Assembly (NCBI GenBank): GCA_003577005.1 | Contig: QEUW01000112.1 | Coordinates: forward strand, 1 to 19,040 | DNA from: Chloroflexota bacterium | GTDB taxonomy: Bacteria; Chloroflexota; Anaerolineae; Caldilineales; Caldilineaceae | DNA: 19,040 nucleotides | Direction: 5' to 3' | In this document: piece after piece, positions 1 to 7,034 of the stretch | Position numbering within the stretch: position 1 is the stretch's first letter | Layout of the letters: every line of letters begins with the position of its first letter | The notes under the pieces: generated by a model | Seen by the model: only the letters and a program-made list of their open reading frames with translations | The model's database searches: none | Told to the model about the DNA's origin: nothing | Made by a program: the position numbers and the translations under genes

Positions 1-630
1 GCCACCGGTGAGAATTCCCCCGTCTTTGCCGACAGCCAGAAGCTGGCCTTTGAGCCACGCTGGTCGAGTGACGGCCAGTATCTCAGCTATCTCTCGCCCG
101 ATCTGGGCGGCGTGGGAACGCTCAACCTCTACGATGGCAGCACCCAGTTTTATGAGACGACGACCGGCGAACCTGGCATCTGGCGCCCGCTGCGCAGCCA
201 GTTGCTGATCAATGTTCTGCGTCAGCTTGATACGCAGTATGTCGTCCACCTGCTGCTCATCGATGTCAACAACAACGAGCAGCGCAACCTCAGCGGCGAA
301 GAGGCGTTGGTGGAAGATGGGTCGCCGGCCTGGTCGCCTGATGGCGGCTGGATCGCCTTCCGCCGCAAAGAGCTCACCGGCCCAACCGCTACGCTGGGCA
401 AGCAACTCTGGCTCATGCGCGGCGATGGCAGCGAGGCTCGCGCCCTTACCGCCGATGCTGATTTTGACCACGGCCAACCCCAGTGGTCGCCCGATGGCCG
501 CTACCTGTTGTTCCACAAATTGCCGCTCAAGGGGCCGGACATTACCCTCTCGGTCTGGGTGCTGGATGTCGAGAGCAGCGAACAGTGGGAAGTCGCCCGT
601 CCCGGCCAGCGTCCCCTGTGGCTGCCGTAG
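1..630 (+). CDS. TolB-like beta-propeller protein, C-terminal part (gene starts before the window)
   Basis: The reading frame is open from the first base to a TAG at 628-630, giving about 209 residues with the N-terminus missing. At least three PD40/WD40-like blades are visible through the repeated core W-S-x-[26 protein letters not shown] and [12 protein letters not shown]. Such blades form TolB-type beta-propellers, usually secreted or lipid-anchored, that bind proteins or ligands. The first methionine inside the window (base 112) falls mid-blade, so it is not the start. No enzymatic domain is visible in this portion, and a fused N-terminal domain cannot be excluded. The next gene on this strand begins about 280 bases downstream behind its own promoter, so this is probably the last gene of its transcription unit. 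The family call is firm; the cellular role is unknown. Confidence 0.85.
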   Translation, partial: ATGENSPVFADSQKLAFEPRWSSDGQYLSYLSPDLGGVGTLNLYDGSTQFYETTTGEPGIWRPLRSQLLINVLRQLDTQYVVHLLLIDVNNNEQRNLSGEEALVEDGSPAWSPDGGWIAFRRKELTGPTATLGKQLWLMRGDGSEARALTADADFDHGQPQWSPDGRYLLFHKLPLKGPDITLSVWVLDVESSEQWEVARPGQRPLWLP

Positions 631-830
631 CATCCTGCCCTATAAAAATTCGTCAGTTTAACCCTGAGACACGTTAGAAAAAGCCAAACAACCTCTCCGT
701 GACAGCTTTGAGCAATGCCTCTGGGTCTGCCGGTTGAGGAGTTCCCCTCTTGTGCAAACTTCTCGGAGCTTGCCTGTTTGGTATCACCCCTCGGTCGCCT
801 TTCAAAATAGTGCGTCTTTGGTCTGTTTGT
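631..830. other. Intergenic stretch without a recognised gene
   Basis: This is the gap between the propeller gene and the metal-lipoprotein promoter. Short frames on both strands have no ribosome binding site and no family resemblance. A distant 7-base inverted pair (CCAAACA near 682 and TGTTTGG near 775) is the only structure seen. No clear intrinsic terminator follows the propeller gene. Confidence 0.5.
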
Positions 831-859
831 TTGACAGACCCTCTGCCTTCTGTTAGAAT
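831..859 (+). promoter_or_regulatory. Sigma70-type promoter of the metal-binding lipoprotein gene
   Basis: The -35 box TTGACA (831-836) is separated by exactly 17 bases from the -10 box TAGAAT (854-859). It lies about 50 bases upstream of the ATG at 908. The -35 box is an exact consensus match and the -10 differs at one position. Transcription should start near 866, inside the flank of the palindrome at 868-887. Confidence 0.8.
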
Positions 860-867
860 CCCGCCCC

Positions 868-887
868 AATCGAGAATAATTCTCATT
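868..887 (+). promoter_or_regulatory. Fur/Zur-type operator palindrome
   Basis: The core GAGAATAATTCTC (872-884) is a perfect 6-1-6 inverted repeat. Flanking AAT and ATT extend the symmetry, making it very similar to Fur-family boxes (compare the GATAATGATAATC pattern). It sits just downstream of the -10 box and over the probable transcription start, where a bound repressor would block the promoter. The downstream gene encodes a metal-binding lipoprotein, so control by Zur, Fur or a Mn sensor is likely. Which metal is sensed cannot be told from the sequence. Confidence 0.75.
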
Positions 888-907
888 TACGACAGGAAGG
901 GGAAGAG

Positions 908-2017
908 ATGCTTTCATCTGGCCGAGCCCACAACACTTTGACGCTGGCGCTTAGCGCGCTTATGTTGCTCCTACTGGCCGCTGCCTGCGCCACACCGGTC
1001 TCAGGGCCGGTTGTGACCACCGGCGTAGCTGAAACCGCCCCGGGTGGTGAAGCGACCGATGCGCACGGTGGAGGCGCTATTCACGCGGAAGATGAATACG
1101 ACCTGCCGGACCTCAGCCCGGTCACGCTCGTTGAGGGCGAAAGGCTGCGCGTGGTCGCTACGACCAATATTTTAGGCGACGTCGTACGCAACATCGGCGG
1201 GGATCAGATCGAACTGACGACCTTGCTGCCCGTGGGCGCCGACCCCCACAGCTACAACGCCACCCCAGCCGATCTGCGCATGTTGAGCGAAGCCCACGTG
1301 ATCTTTATCGTCGGCGAGGGCATCGAGGAGTCACTGCTGCCGGTGATCGAAAACCGGGGCGGCGACAGCGCGCTCGTTGCTGTCAACACGGGTATCAACT
1401 TGATGGCGATGGACGCTTACGAAGAAGACGAAGTCCACGAAGATGAACCAGAAGAGGCGCGCGAGGGAGACGAAGCGGATCATGACCACGGTCTCGACCC
1501 GCACACCTGGACGGCTGTACCCAATGTGATGCACTGGGTCGAGATCATCGAACACGCCCTGAGCGAACTCGACCCGGCCAATGCTGAAACGTACGAGGGC
1601 GCAGCCGGCGCTTACCTTGCCGAGCTCGAGGCGCTGGATACTGAGATCGAAGCCGCCGTCGCCGCGATCCCGGCTGAAAACCGCAAGCTCGTGACCGACC
1701 ATGAAACCTTTGGCTATTTTGCCGCCCAGTACGGCTTCGAAATCATCGGCACGGTGATTCCCTCGTTCAGCACGTTAGCCGCGCCCTCAGCCCAGGAACT
1801 GGCCGCGCTCCAGCGCCAACTCGAAGCAGAGGGGGTAAGAGCTATTTTCGTCGGCTCGACGGTCAGCCCTACGCTGGCTCAGCAGATCGCCAACGATGTA
1901 GGCGTTCGGGTAACCCCGCTTTACAGCGATTCCCTCAGCACTTCTGACGGTCCGGCGGCCACCTATATCGATCTGATGCGATACAACGTGGCCTCCATCC
2001 TCGCGGCGCTGGAGTGA
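908..2017 (+). CDS. Metal (Zn/Mn) ABC transporter substrate-binding lipoprotein, ZnuA/TroA family
   Basis: This 369-residue protein carries a lipoprotein signal peptide (hydrophobic residues 11-26, lipobox ending in Cys27), so it should be anchored outside the membrane. The family metal ligands are recognisable: His114 in DPHSYNATPADL, His199 in DPHTW, His265 in TDHETFGYFAAQYG and Asp341 near LYSDSLS. A loop at about 170-194, rich in Asp, Glu and His and ending in HDHG, matches the flexible loop typical of zinc-binding ZnuA proteins, which favours Zn over Mn. The start is supported by AGGAAGG at 894-900 with an 7-base spacer to the ATG. A promoter and a Fur-type palindrome lie immediately upstream. 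No permease or ATPase gene follows; the next gene is an rRNA methyltransferase, so partners must be elsewhere. Family certain, metal inferred. Confidence 0.93.
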   Translation: MLSSGRAHNTLTLALSALMLLLLAAACATPVSGPVVTTGVAETAPGGEATDAHGGGAIHAEDEYDLPDLSPVTLVEGERLRVVATTNILGDVVRNIGGDQIELTTLLPVGADPHSYNATPADLRMLSEAHVIFIVGEGIEESLLPVIENRGGDSALVAVNTGINLMAMDAYEEDEVHEDEPEEAREGDEADHDHGLDPHTWTAVPNVMHWVEIIEHALSELDPANAETYEGAAGAYLAELEALDTEIEAAVAAIPAENRKLVTDHETFGYFAAQYGFEIIGTVIPSFSTLAAPSAQELAALQRQLEAEGVRAIFVGSTVSPTLAQQIANDVGVRVTPLYSDSLSTSDGPAATYIDLMRYNVASILAALE

Positions 2018-2021
2018 TTAT

Positions 2022-2084
2022 AGTGCAGAGTGCAGAATGCGGAATATGTGATTCACAGTCCCCGATTCCGCATTCCACACCCCG
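2022..2084. repeat. Heptad-periodic intergenic palindrome A
   Basis: It begins 4 bases after the stop codon of the metal lipoprotein gene. GAATGCGGAAT (2035-2045) pairs perfectly with ATTCCGCATTC (2065-2075), 11 base pairs around a 19-base loop that itself contains TGTGA-T-TCACA. The sequence divides into 7-base units: AGTGCAG twice in tandem (2022-2035), then AATGCGG, and on the other side GATTCCG and CATTCCA. It could end transcription of the upstream gene, although no U-tract follows. Confidence 0.75.
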
Positions 2085-2174
2085 CTATGATGCGCACCAG
2101 TGTTGCGGGTGATATGACAACGATGCACCGCCAGGTTATCGTTATAGTAAGTGGCCACACCATTTCGTCCGATT
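2085..2174. other. Intergenic sequence, nothing recognised
   Basis: Between palindrome A and the next candidate promoter I see no ribosome binding site, family-like frame, RNA gene or strong hairpin. Confidence 0.4.
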
Positions 2175-2202
2175 TTGAGAATCGGGCAGCCTTTCGTATA
2201 CT
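2175..2202 (+). promoter_or_regulatory. Candidate promoter for the rRNA methyltransferase leader
   Basis: TTGAGA (2175-2180), a 16-base spacer and TATACT (2197-2202) form a good sigma70-like promoter. It would give a transcript starting near 2209, with a leader of about 350 bases before the methyltransferase start at 2562. The stretch is AT-rich compared with its surroundings. Confidence 0.55.
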
Positions 2203-2228
2203 AAACTCTGTCAATTTCGTATTCTTTC

Positions 2229-2252
2229 TTTTCATGTACATTTTCATGTACA
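2229..2252. repeat. Tandem 12-base direct repeat downstream of a promoter
   Basis: TTTTCATGTACA occurs twice in immediate tandem (2229-2240 and 2241-2252), about 27 bases after the candidate -10 box. Each copy contains the palindrome TGTACA. The spacing, just over one helical turn, suits a dimeric DNA-binding protein, but no regulator is identified. Confidence 0.6.
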
Positions 2253-2382
2253 AAGGCGCAAAGCACAATGGGAATCCGAATTCGCGAACGGTTCGTGCAG
2301 ATCTCACTGATCTCCAACGATCTGGTTCGTGTGCTGTTGGGACGATAACGGACGGGTTTCACCCCGTCTAACTGCAATCATC

Positions 2383-2425
2383 GGCCATGAGTCTGCGACA
2401 AGATCGTAGGGTTCATGGCCTTTTT
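2383..2425 (+). terminator. Terminator-like hairpin in the methyltransferase leader
   Basis: GGCCATGA (2383-2390) pairs with TCATGGCC (2413-2420) and is followed directly by TTTTT (2421-2425), as in an intrinsic terminator. It lies about 140 bases upstream of the start codon of the gene it precedes. It may therefore act as an attenuator, not only as the end of an upstream transcript. A smaller hairpin (GACGGG/CCCGTC, 2351-2368) precedes it. Confidence 0.6.
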
Positions 2426-2486
2426 CATTGGTCACAAATGAATGCCGGCGCTGTTGATGGCCCTGGGTGGGCACAACAGCCAGCGC

Positions 2487-2530
2487 AGGCGAGGCCAGGC
2501 CCGAGAGATCAGGCACGGCCTCGCCTTTTC
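2487..2530 (+). terminator. Second leader hairpin with T-rich tail
   Basis: AGGCGAGGCC (2487-2496) pairs perfectly with GGCCTCGCCT (2517-2526). The 10-base GC-rich stem has a 20-base loop and is followed by TTTCGTTTTG. It ends about 35 bases before the methyltransferase start codon. Placement so close to the coding sequence suggests conditional termination. Confidence 0.55.
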
Positions 2531-2541
2531 GTTTTGCCTGT

Positions 2542-2571
2542 GCTTTGCCAGGAGGAAAATCATGGCAAAGC
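2542..2571 (+). promoter_or_regulatory. Ribosome binding site held in a hairpin loop across the start codon
   Basis: GCTTTGCC (2542-2549) is perfectly complementary to GGCAAAGC (2564-2571). The 14-base loop between them holds the Shine-Dalgarno AGGAGG (2550-2555) and the first two bases of the ATG at 2562. The third base of the start codon is inside the stem, so folding should modulate initiation. Confidence 0.55.
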
Positions 2572-3401
2572 CCTTACGAAAACGAATTGCGTTGGCGCAG
2601 CATTTCTTTCGCCGCCCGGACCTGGTGCGTACCCTGGTGCGGGAGAGTGGTCTCGCGCCCTCGGATACTGTGGTCGAAATTGGACCGGGAGACGGCATCC
2701 TCACCGAGGCGCTGGCGGCGGTGGCGGGTCGAGTCATCGCCGTTGAAAAGGACCCGGCGCTCGTCAGGCGGCTGCAACGGCGTTTCCGGTTGCAGAGGCA
2801 TGTGGAGATCAGGGCAGGCGACTTTCTGACTATGCCGCTCGATCTGGGCGATTACACCGTGTTTGCCAACATTCCCTTCAACCGGACAGCCCAGATCATG
2901 CACAAACTGGTCAAGGCGCCGCAACCACCGCGGATGGCACATCTGGTCATACAGCGGGAGGCGGCACAGAAGTTCGCCGGTGTGCCCCGGGAGACCCAGT
3001 TTTCACTGTTGTTGAAGCCACACTTCGCCGTTGAAATTGTGCGCAAGCTGCGGCGAACCGATTTCAACCCGCCCCCTAGCGTTGAAGTCGTCCTGCTCCA
3101 GATGAAGCAGCGCGACCCTCCGCTGGTTCCTGCCGCCGATGTTGAGCACTATCGTCGTTTTGTCCGCTATGGCTTTCAGAGGGGCAGGCATAATTTATGG
3201 TTGACCTACAAATCACTGTTCACCTACCCACAGTGGAAGAGAATTGCGCGCGATTTGCGCTTTCCTCGCAATGCCACGGCGACCCAACTGACCTTTGCGC
3301 AGTGGCTGGGGTTGTTTGAGCGCTACCGGCAACAGGTAAAGCCAGTAAAGCAGGCGCTGATCCTCACAAAATTTTTGAGCGAGGAGCAGCAGGTGCTATA
3401 A
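2562..3401 (+). CDS. rRNA adenine N6-dimethyltransferase, KsgA/Erm superfamily (Erm-like)
   Basis: Members use S-adenosylmethionine to methylate an adenine of ribosomal RNA. This 279-residue protein has the N-terminal Q-H-F-F (13-16, cf. QNF), SAM motif I VVEIGPGDG (37-45), acidic ribose-binding Glu62 in IAVEKD, GDF (86-88) and catalytic motif IV NIPF (103-106). NIPF and the Q-REAAQKFAG stretch look closer to Erm 23S enzymes than to housekeeping KsgA, so it may methylate A2058 and give macrolide-type resistance; this is inference. The start at 2562 is chosen for AGGAGG at 2550-2555 and because the family match begins there; the same frame is open for 40 more codons upstream (2442) without family resemblance. 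The leader contains two terminator-like hairpins and an RBS hairpin, as in inducible erm genes. The true KsgA should lie elsewhere in the genome. Confidence 0.88.
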   Translation: MAKPLRKRIALAQHFFRRPDLVRTLVRESGLAPSDTVVEIGPGDGILTEALAAVAGRVIAVEKDPALVRRLQRRFRLQRHVEIRAGDFLTMPLDLGDYTVFANIPFNRTAQIMHKLVKAPQPPRMAHLVIQREAAQKFAGVPRETQFSLLLKPHFAVEIVRKLRRTDFNPPPSVEVVLLQMKQRDPPLVPAADVEHYRRFVRYGFQRGRHNLWLTYKSLFTYPQWKRIARDLRFPRNATATQLTFAQWLGLFERYRQQVKPVKQALILTKFLSEEQQVL

Positions 3402-3402
3402 T
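3375..3402 (+). promoter_or_regulatory. Candidate promoter overlapping the methyltransferase stop codon
   Basis: TTGAGC (3375-3380), 16 bases, then an exact TATAAT (3397-3402) that covers the TAA stop codon. It is oriented towards the sugar transporter genes about 190 bases downstream. Confidence 0.45.
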
Positions 3403-3510
3403 GCCGGACGTTCCACAAGTAAACCCAGCTTCATCAAGCGAGAAAGAGTGGTCTTAGCCACCCTGGATTCGTCAACGGCAGCGCGCACTTGTTCAGCGCA
3501 ATTCCGACGC

Positions 3511-3539
3511 TTGCTCTGGTGTGTTAGTGGGCGTACTAT
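3511..3539 (+). promoter_or_regulatory. Candidate promoter of the sugar transporter operon
   Basis: TTGCTC (3511-3516), 17 bases, then TACTAT (3534-3539), about 50 bases before the ATG at 3592. It is weaker than consensus but well placed. No clear operator was found between it and the gene. Confidence 0.4.
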
Positions 3540-3591
3540 CATTTCTCAATTCTATCCCTTTGTCTAGCAGATTCAATCAAGGAGGAAGTGT

Positions 3592-4989
3592 ATGAGCCAG
3601 TCAAACTCTCCCCGCCTGCTCTCGCGCCGCCGTTTTCTCGTGGCCACAGGTGGGACCGCCATTGGCGCCGCGCTGGTCGCCGCCTGTGCGCCGTCCGCAC
3701 CCGGGGCGCCGGCTGCCTCGTCAGGTAGCGCGGGTGAAGCGGCCGCGCCCAGTGCCGAGAAGACAACCGTGAGCGCCCACATGGTGCAAAAGCAGGATGT
3801 GTCAGATTGGATTCAGATGGGGCTCGACCAGGACATTGACGGCTTTGTCTCGTCCAATCCCGACATCGAAATCGCACTGGAGACTATTCCCGGCTGGACG
3901 GCTGAGTACATCCCCAAGATCCTCTCGTTTGCCGCCGCCGGCACATTGGGCGACGCCGTCTGGTATCCGCCCCGCCACCGTTCGCACATTGCCTGGGGCA
4001 CCAGCTATGGCATCGTCACCGATCTGAACCCGCTGGCCGACAGCGCCGGCTATGATATGAAGGCCAACTTCTTTGAAGGCGCAGTCGAGGCCAACAGTCA
4101 CGAAGGCAAACAGTACTGGATGTCCTTCATCTCGGAGCCGATTGTGCCGGTCATTGCCTACAACAAGACCAAAGTCAACGAGATGGGCATCGGCGAGCCA
4201 AGCGATGACTGGACTTTTGATGAGCTGGCCGATTGGGCACAACAAGGCACCACCGACGATACCTTTGGTTACTATGCCGCCGATCGCGCCTACCTGGGCT
4301 TTAGTGGCGCACCCTACCTGCGCCAGCATGGCGTCGAGCAGGTGGATGCTGAAGGCAAGCGAGCCACCTTCCTGGACACCCAGGAGCAGTTTGTCAAAGC
4401 GCTCCAGTTCGACTACGACCTGACCAACACCTGGAAAGTGTCGCCCTCACCGGCCGCGGGCGCCATCAATGCGCCCGAACTGTTTGGCGGCCAGAAGGTG
4501 CTGGCTGTGGACATTTGGCCTTTCCGCATCCAGATTTACCCCGCCACCTTTACCGACTTCGAGATCGACTTTGTGCTGACACCGGTGGTCAACAAAGGTG
4601 ACGCTCGCCGCAGCATGTTGAACGAACATGTCTTTGGTCTCACCACCGCCAGCAAGAACCCCGACGCTGCGTTCAAGTTCCTCACCTGGATCGCCGGCAA
4701 AGAGATGAACGTGCAGGGTGTGATCCAGGGACAAAAAGGCCCCATCGCCCGCGCCGACTTCTGGGCCGATGACCGGGTCTACGAACAGGAGCCAACCTAC
4801 GCCAAGTTGCGCCCCATCATGGAGAGCATCGAGGCCGACTTCCTAGTAGCGAATTTCCGCGGCGAAGAGTACGACAACGCACTCCATGCCGTCTACGAGG
4901 CGATGATTTTGGGTGAAAAGACGCCTGAACAGGCCGCCGTTGAGATTCAGGACGCCTGCCAGGCTGTGTTGGACAAAGAGCCGGCCTAA
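3592..4989 (+). CDS. Carbohydrate ABC transporter substrate-binding lipoprotein (family 1 extracellular solute-binding protein)
   Basis: This 465-residue protein begins with a twin-arginine motif (SRRRFLV, residues 11-17), a hydrophobic stretch and a lipobox ending at Cys32. It should be exported folded by Tat and lipid-anchored outside. A low-complexity Ala/Ser/Gly/Pro linker (to about residue 55) precedes a domain of the length and pattern of family 1 sugar-binding proteins, including a C-terminal GKEMNVQGVIQGQKG region. It would capture a sugar or oligosaccharide for the two permeases encoded next. The start is fixed by AAGGAGGAAG at 3579-3588. It heads an apparent operon with both permeases and a SnoaL-like gene; no importer ATPase is present, so a shared MsmK-type ATPase is likely. 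Substrate unknown. A short heptad palindrome separates it from the first permease. Confidence 0.92.
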   Translation: MSQSNSPRLLSRRRFLVATGGTAIGAALVAACAPSAPGAPAASSGSAGEAAAPSAEKTTVSAHMVQKQDVSDWIQMGLDQDIDGFVSSNPDIEIALETIPGWTAEYIPKILSFAAAGTLGDAVWYPPRHRSHIAWGTSYGIVTDLNPLADSAGYDMKANFFEGAVEANSHEGKQYWMSFISEPIVPVIAYNKTKVNEMGIGEPSDDWTFDELADWAQQGTTDDTFGYYAADRAYLGFSGAPYLRQHGVEQVDAEGKRATFLDTQEQFVKALQFDYDLTNTWKVSPSPAAGAINAPELFGGQKVLAVDIWPFRIQIYPATFTDFEIDFVLTPVVNKGDARRSMLNEHVFGLTTASKNPDAAFKFLTWIAGKEMNVQGVIQGQKGPIARADFWADDRVYEQEPTYAKLRPIMESIEADFLVANFRGEEYDNALHAVYEAMILGEKTPEQAAVEIQDACQAVLDKEPA

Positions 4990-4994
4990 GCAAC

Positions 4995-5091
4995 GCTCAA
5001 TGGTTAATGCTCAATGGTTAATGGTTGCGCCGCGCCAGCAATCCTCAACATTGAGCATTGAGCGTTAGCCATTAGCCATTAACCATTGATT
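4995..5091. repeat. Heptad-periodic intergenic palindrome B (GCTCAAT/GGTTAAT type)
   Basis: The left arm is a tandem duplication of the 14-mer GCTCAATGGTTAAT (4995-5022). The right arm consists of the 7-base units ATTGAGC, ATTGAGC, GTTAGCC, ATTAGCC, ATTAACC and ATTGATT (5050-5091). TCAATGGTTAATG (4997-5009) pairs perfectly with CATTAACCATTGA (5077-5089). The element fills the gap between the binding protein (stop at 4989) and permease (ATG at 5096). Related copies are F and G. Confidence 0.88.
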
Positions 5092-5095
5092 GGCT

Positions 5096-6022
5096 ATGAC
5101 TACAATTGCACCTGCTCGCACCCGCTGGTCGCCTATGCGGCGGCGTGAGGCCATTGAGGGCGTTCTCTATCTTTCGCCGTGGATCATCGGCTTTATCGTC
5201 TTTGTGGCGGGTCCGCTGCTGGCTTCGCTCTATCTGGGTTTTACCAAATACAATGTGCTGCGCCCGGCGCAGTGGATTGGTCTGCAGAATTATGTGACTG
5301 CATTCACCCAGGACCCGCTCTTTTTGCCTTCCATCTGGCGCAGTTTCTATTATGCGCTGTTGAGCGTGCCCCTAGCCATGATCGGCTCGTTGATCGTGGC
5401 GCTCTTGCTCAACCAGAAGCTCTGGGCCACGACGATGTGGCGCACCTTCTATTTTCTACCTACGCTGACCCCGCTGCTGGCTGTGGCGCTCCTGTGGCGT
5501 TGGATGCTCAACCCCGATGTGGGGCTGGTCAACTATCTGCTGGCGCAGGTGGGGATCAAGGGGCCGGGTTGGCTCGCCAGCACGACCTGGGCGATCCCGT
5601 CGCTGGTGATCATGGGGCTGTGGAACAGCATCGGCGGCTCGCGCATGATCATCTTTCTGGCCGGCCTGCAGGATGTGCCCAAAGAGATCTTGGAATCAGC
5701 CGAGATCGATGGGGCGGGATCATGGTCAAAATTCTGGCACGTGACGTTGCCGCTCATCTCGCCGACCATCTTTTTCAATCTGGTGCTAGGTATCATCTTT
5801 GCCTTGCGCACCTTTGATACGGCGCTCATCGCCACCAATGGCGGGCCGGCGCGGGCCACCTGGTTTATCTCGCTGCACATTTACCAGAATGCGTTTGTCA
5901 GCTTTGACATGGGCTACGCCTCGGCGCTCTCCTGGGTTTTCTTCATCATCCTTTTTGTGTTGACCTATCTCCAGTTCCGCCTGTCGGGAAGCTGGGTTTT
6001 TTATGCTGGGGAGCGACGCTAA
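5096..6022 (+). CDS. Sugar ABC transporter permease, MalF/UgpA type
   Basis: This is an inner-membrane permease of about 308 residues with six predicted hydrophobic segments, of the carbohydrate uptake (CUT1) class. The cytoplasmic EAA loop that docks the ATPase is visible as EILESAEIDGAGSWSKFWHV followed by TLPLISP. Early landmarks are YLSPWIIGF and GPLLASLYLGF. The frame can start at TTG 5090 or ATG 5096; I take the ATG, with a further in-frame ATG at 5135 (MRRREAIEG) as an alternative. None has a Shine-Dalgarno sequence: bases upstream belong to heptad palindrome B, which ends only 4 bases before the ATG. It lies between the binding protein gene and the partner permease and should form a heterodimer with the latter. 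Confidence 0.92.
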   Translation: MTTIAPARTRWSPMRRREAIEGVLYLSPWIIGFIVFVAGPLLASLYLGFTKYNVLRPAQWIGLQNYVTAFTQDPLFLPSIWRSFYYALLSVPLAMIGSLIVALLLNQKLWATTMWRTFYFLPTLTPLLAVALLWRWMLNPDVGLVNYLLAQVGIKGPGWLASTTWAIPSLVIMGLWNSIGGSRMIIFLAGLQDVPKEILESAEIDGAGSWSKFWHVTLPLISPTIFFNLVLGIIFALRTFDTALIATNGGPARATWFISLHIYQNAFVSFDMGYASALSWVFFIILFVLTYLQFRLSGSWVFYAGERR

Positions 6023-6025
6023 CTG

Positions 6026-6118
6026 AATCTCCATAAAGCTCTTCAATCTCCAGAGATTGAAGAGCTTTATGGAGATTTGGGGAGACTGAGCAATTTCTAA
6101 CGAGTAATGGGCAATGGC
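6026..6118. repeat. Heptad-periodic intergenic palindrome C, 25-base perfect stem
   Basis: Bases 6026-6050 are exactly complementary to 6053-6077, a 25-base-pair stem with only 2 bases between the arms. The left arm starts with AATCTCCATAAAG and the right arm ends with CTTTATGGAGATT. It begins 4 bases after the permease stop codon. Behind it, 6098-6118 continues as 7-base units TAACGAG, TAATGGG and CAATGGC, and the start codon of the next gene (6114) lies inside the last one. The same CTTCAATCTC word occurs in palindrome D. Confidence 0.9.
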
Positions 6119-7034
6119 AGAACAAGCAATGCGGCCGCAAGCGGCGCCATCGTTTTCCACCACGCGCACCACGCACAGGCAGGGGCGCATGTTGCAACTG
6201 GTACTGGTCTATCTGCTCGTGGTGATCGGGGCCGTGGCATCGATGCTACCCTTCGTTTGGACCTTTCTCAGTTCGGGCAAGACGATCAGCGAACTCTACC
6301 GCTATCCGCCCACCTGGTGGCCGGAACAGATGATGTTTGTACCCAACTACATCGAGATTTTCCAGGTGGTGCCCTTTGCGCGCTGGCTCTACAACACGGC
6401 GGTGATCACGGCGCTCTCGCTGTTGGGGACGGTGATATCGGCGACGATTGTGGCGTATGGTTTTGCGCGCTTCCGCATTCCAGGGCGCGACCTCTTCTTC
6501 TTCATCACCCTGAGCACCATCATGTTGCCGGTGGAGGTGACGCTGATCCCTACCTATCTGCTCTTCAAGAACTTTGGCTGGATCGACACCTGGTATCCGC
6601 TCTGGGTGCCTTCGTGGTTTGGGGGTGGTGCATTCAATATCTTCCTTATGCGCCAGTTCATCATGGCGATCCCCTTTGACCTCGATGAGGCGGCGAGGTT
6701 GGATGGCGCGAGCAGTTGGCGCATCCTCTGGCAGATCATCACCCCCCTCTGCCGGCCTGCCATTGCCACGGTGGCAACGCTGGGCTTTATTACCAACTGG
6801 AACAACTTTCTCGGCCCGTTGATCTTTCTCAACACCGAGAGCAAATACACCGTGGCCGTGGGCCTGCGCTACTTCCAGAGCGCAGTGGCCGGTGGGGCCG
6901 GTGCGGTCTCACGCCCGCAGGATCATCTGCTCATGGGCGCCGCGCTCATGGTGGCGCTGCCCTGTCTGATCCTCTTTTTTGTGGCGCAGAAGTATTTTGT
7001 GCAAGGGATTGTCACGACGGGGATCAAAGGGTAA
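6114..7034 (+). CDS. Sugar ABC transporter permease, MalG type
   Basis: This is a 306-residue inner-membrane permease, partner of the MalF-type protein. A polar N-terminus (about 28 residues) leads into the first hydrophobic segment (LVLVYLLVVIGAVASMLPF). The EAA docking loop reads DLDEAARLDGASSWRILWQI, followed by ITPLCRP. The segment ISELYRYPPTWWPE is typical of MalG-type proteins in the first periplasmic loop. The ATG at 6114 has no Shine-Dalgarno sequence. An in-frame ATG at 6189 is preceded by AGGGG but with only 3 bases of spacing, and would remove the N-terminal tail. Its stop codon overlaps the start of the SnoaL-like gene by one base, showing cotranscription. Confidence 0.91.
   Translation: MAEQAMRPQAAPSFSTTRTTHRQGRMLQLVLVYLLVVIGAVASMLPFVWTFLSSGKTISELYRYPPTWWPEQMMFVPNYIEIFQVVPFARWLYNTAVITALSLLGTVISATIVAYGFARFRIPGRDLFFFITLSTIMLPVEVTLIPTYLLFKNFGWIDTWYPLWVPSWFGGGAFNIFLMRQFIMAIPFDLDEAARLDGASSWRILWQIITPLCRPAIATVATLGFITNWNNFLGPLIFLNTESKYTVAVGLRYFQSAVAGGAGAVSRPQDHLLMGAALMVALPCLILFFVAQKYFVQGIVTTGIKG

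Noticed and set aside
674..917. Minus-strand frames over the lipoprotein promoter region
   Set aside because: No ribosome binding site or family match, and they run through the promoter and operator of the plus-strand gene.
2030..2371. Plus-strand 113-codon frame between the lipoprotein and methyltransferase genes
   Set aside because: It covers palindrome A, a promoter and a tandem repeat, has no ribosome binding site and no recognisable domain.
2442..2561. N-terminal 40-codon extension of the rRNA methyltransferase
   Set aside because: The good Shine-Dalgarno sequence and the family similarity both begin at 2562; the extension overlaps leader hairpins.
4995..5091. CRISPR-like array for the tandem GCTCAATGGTTAAT repeats
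   Set aside because: Units are 7 or 14 bases in direct contact, without spacers, and form an inverted repeat; no cas gene is nearby.
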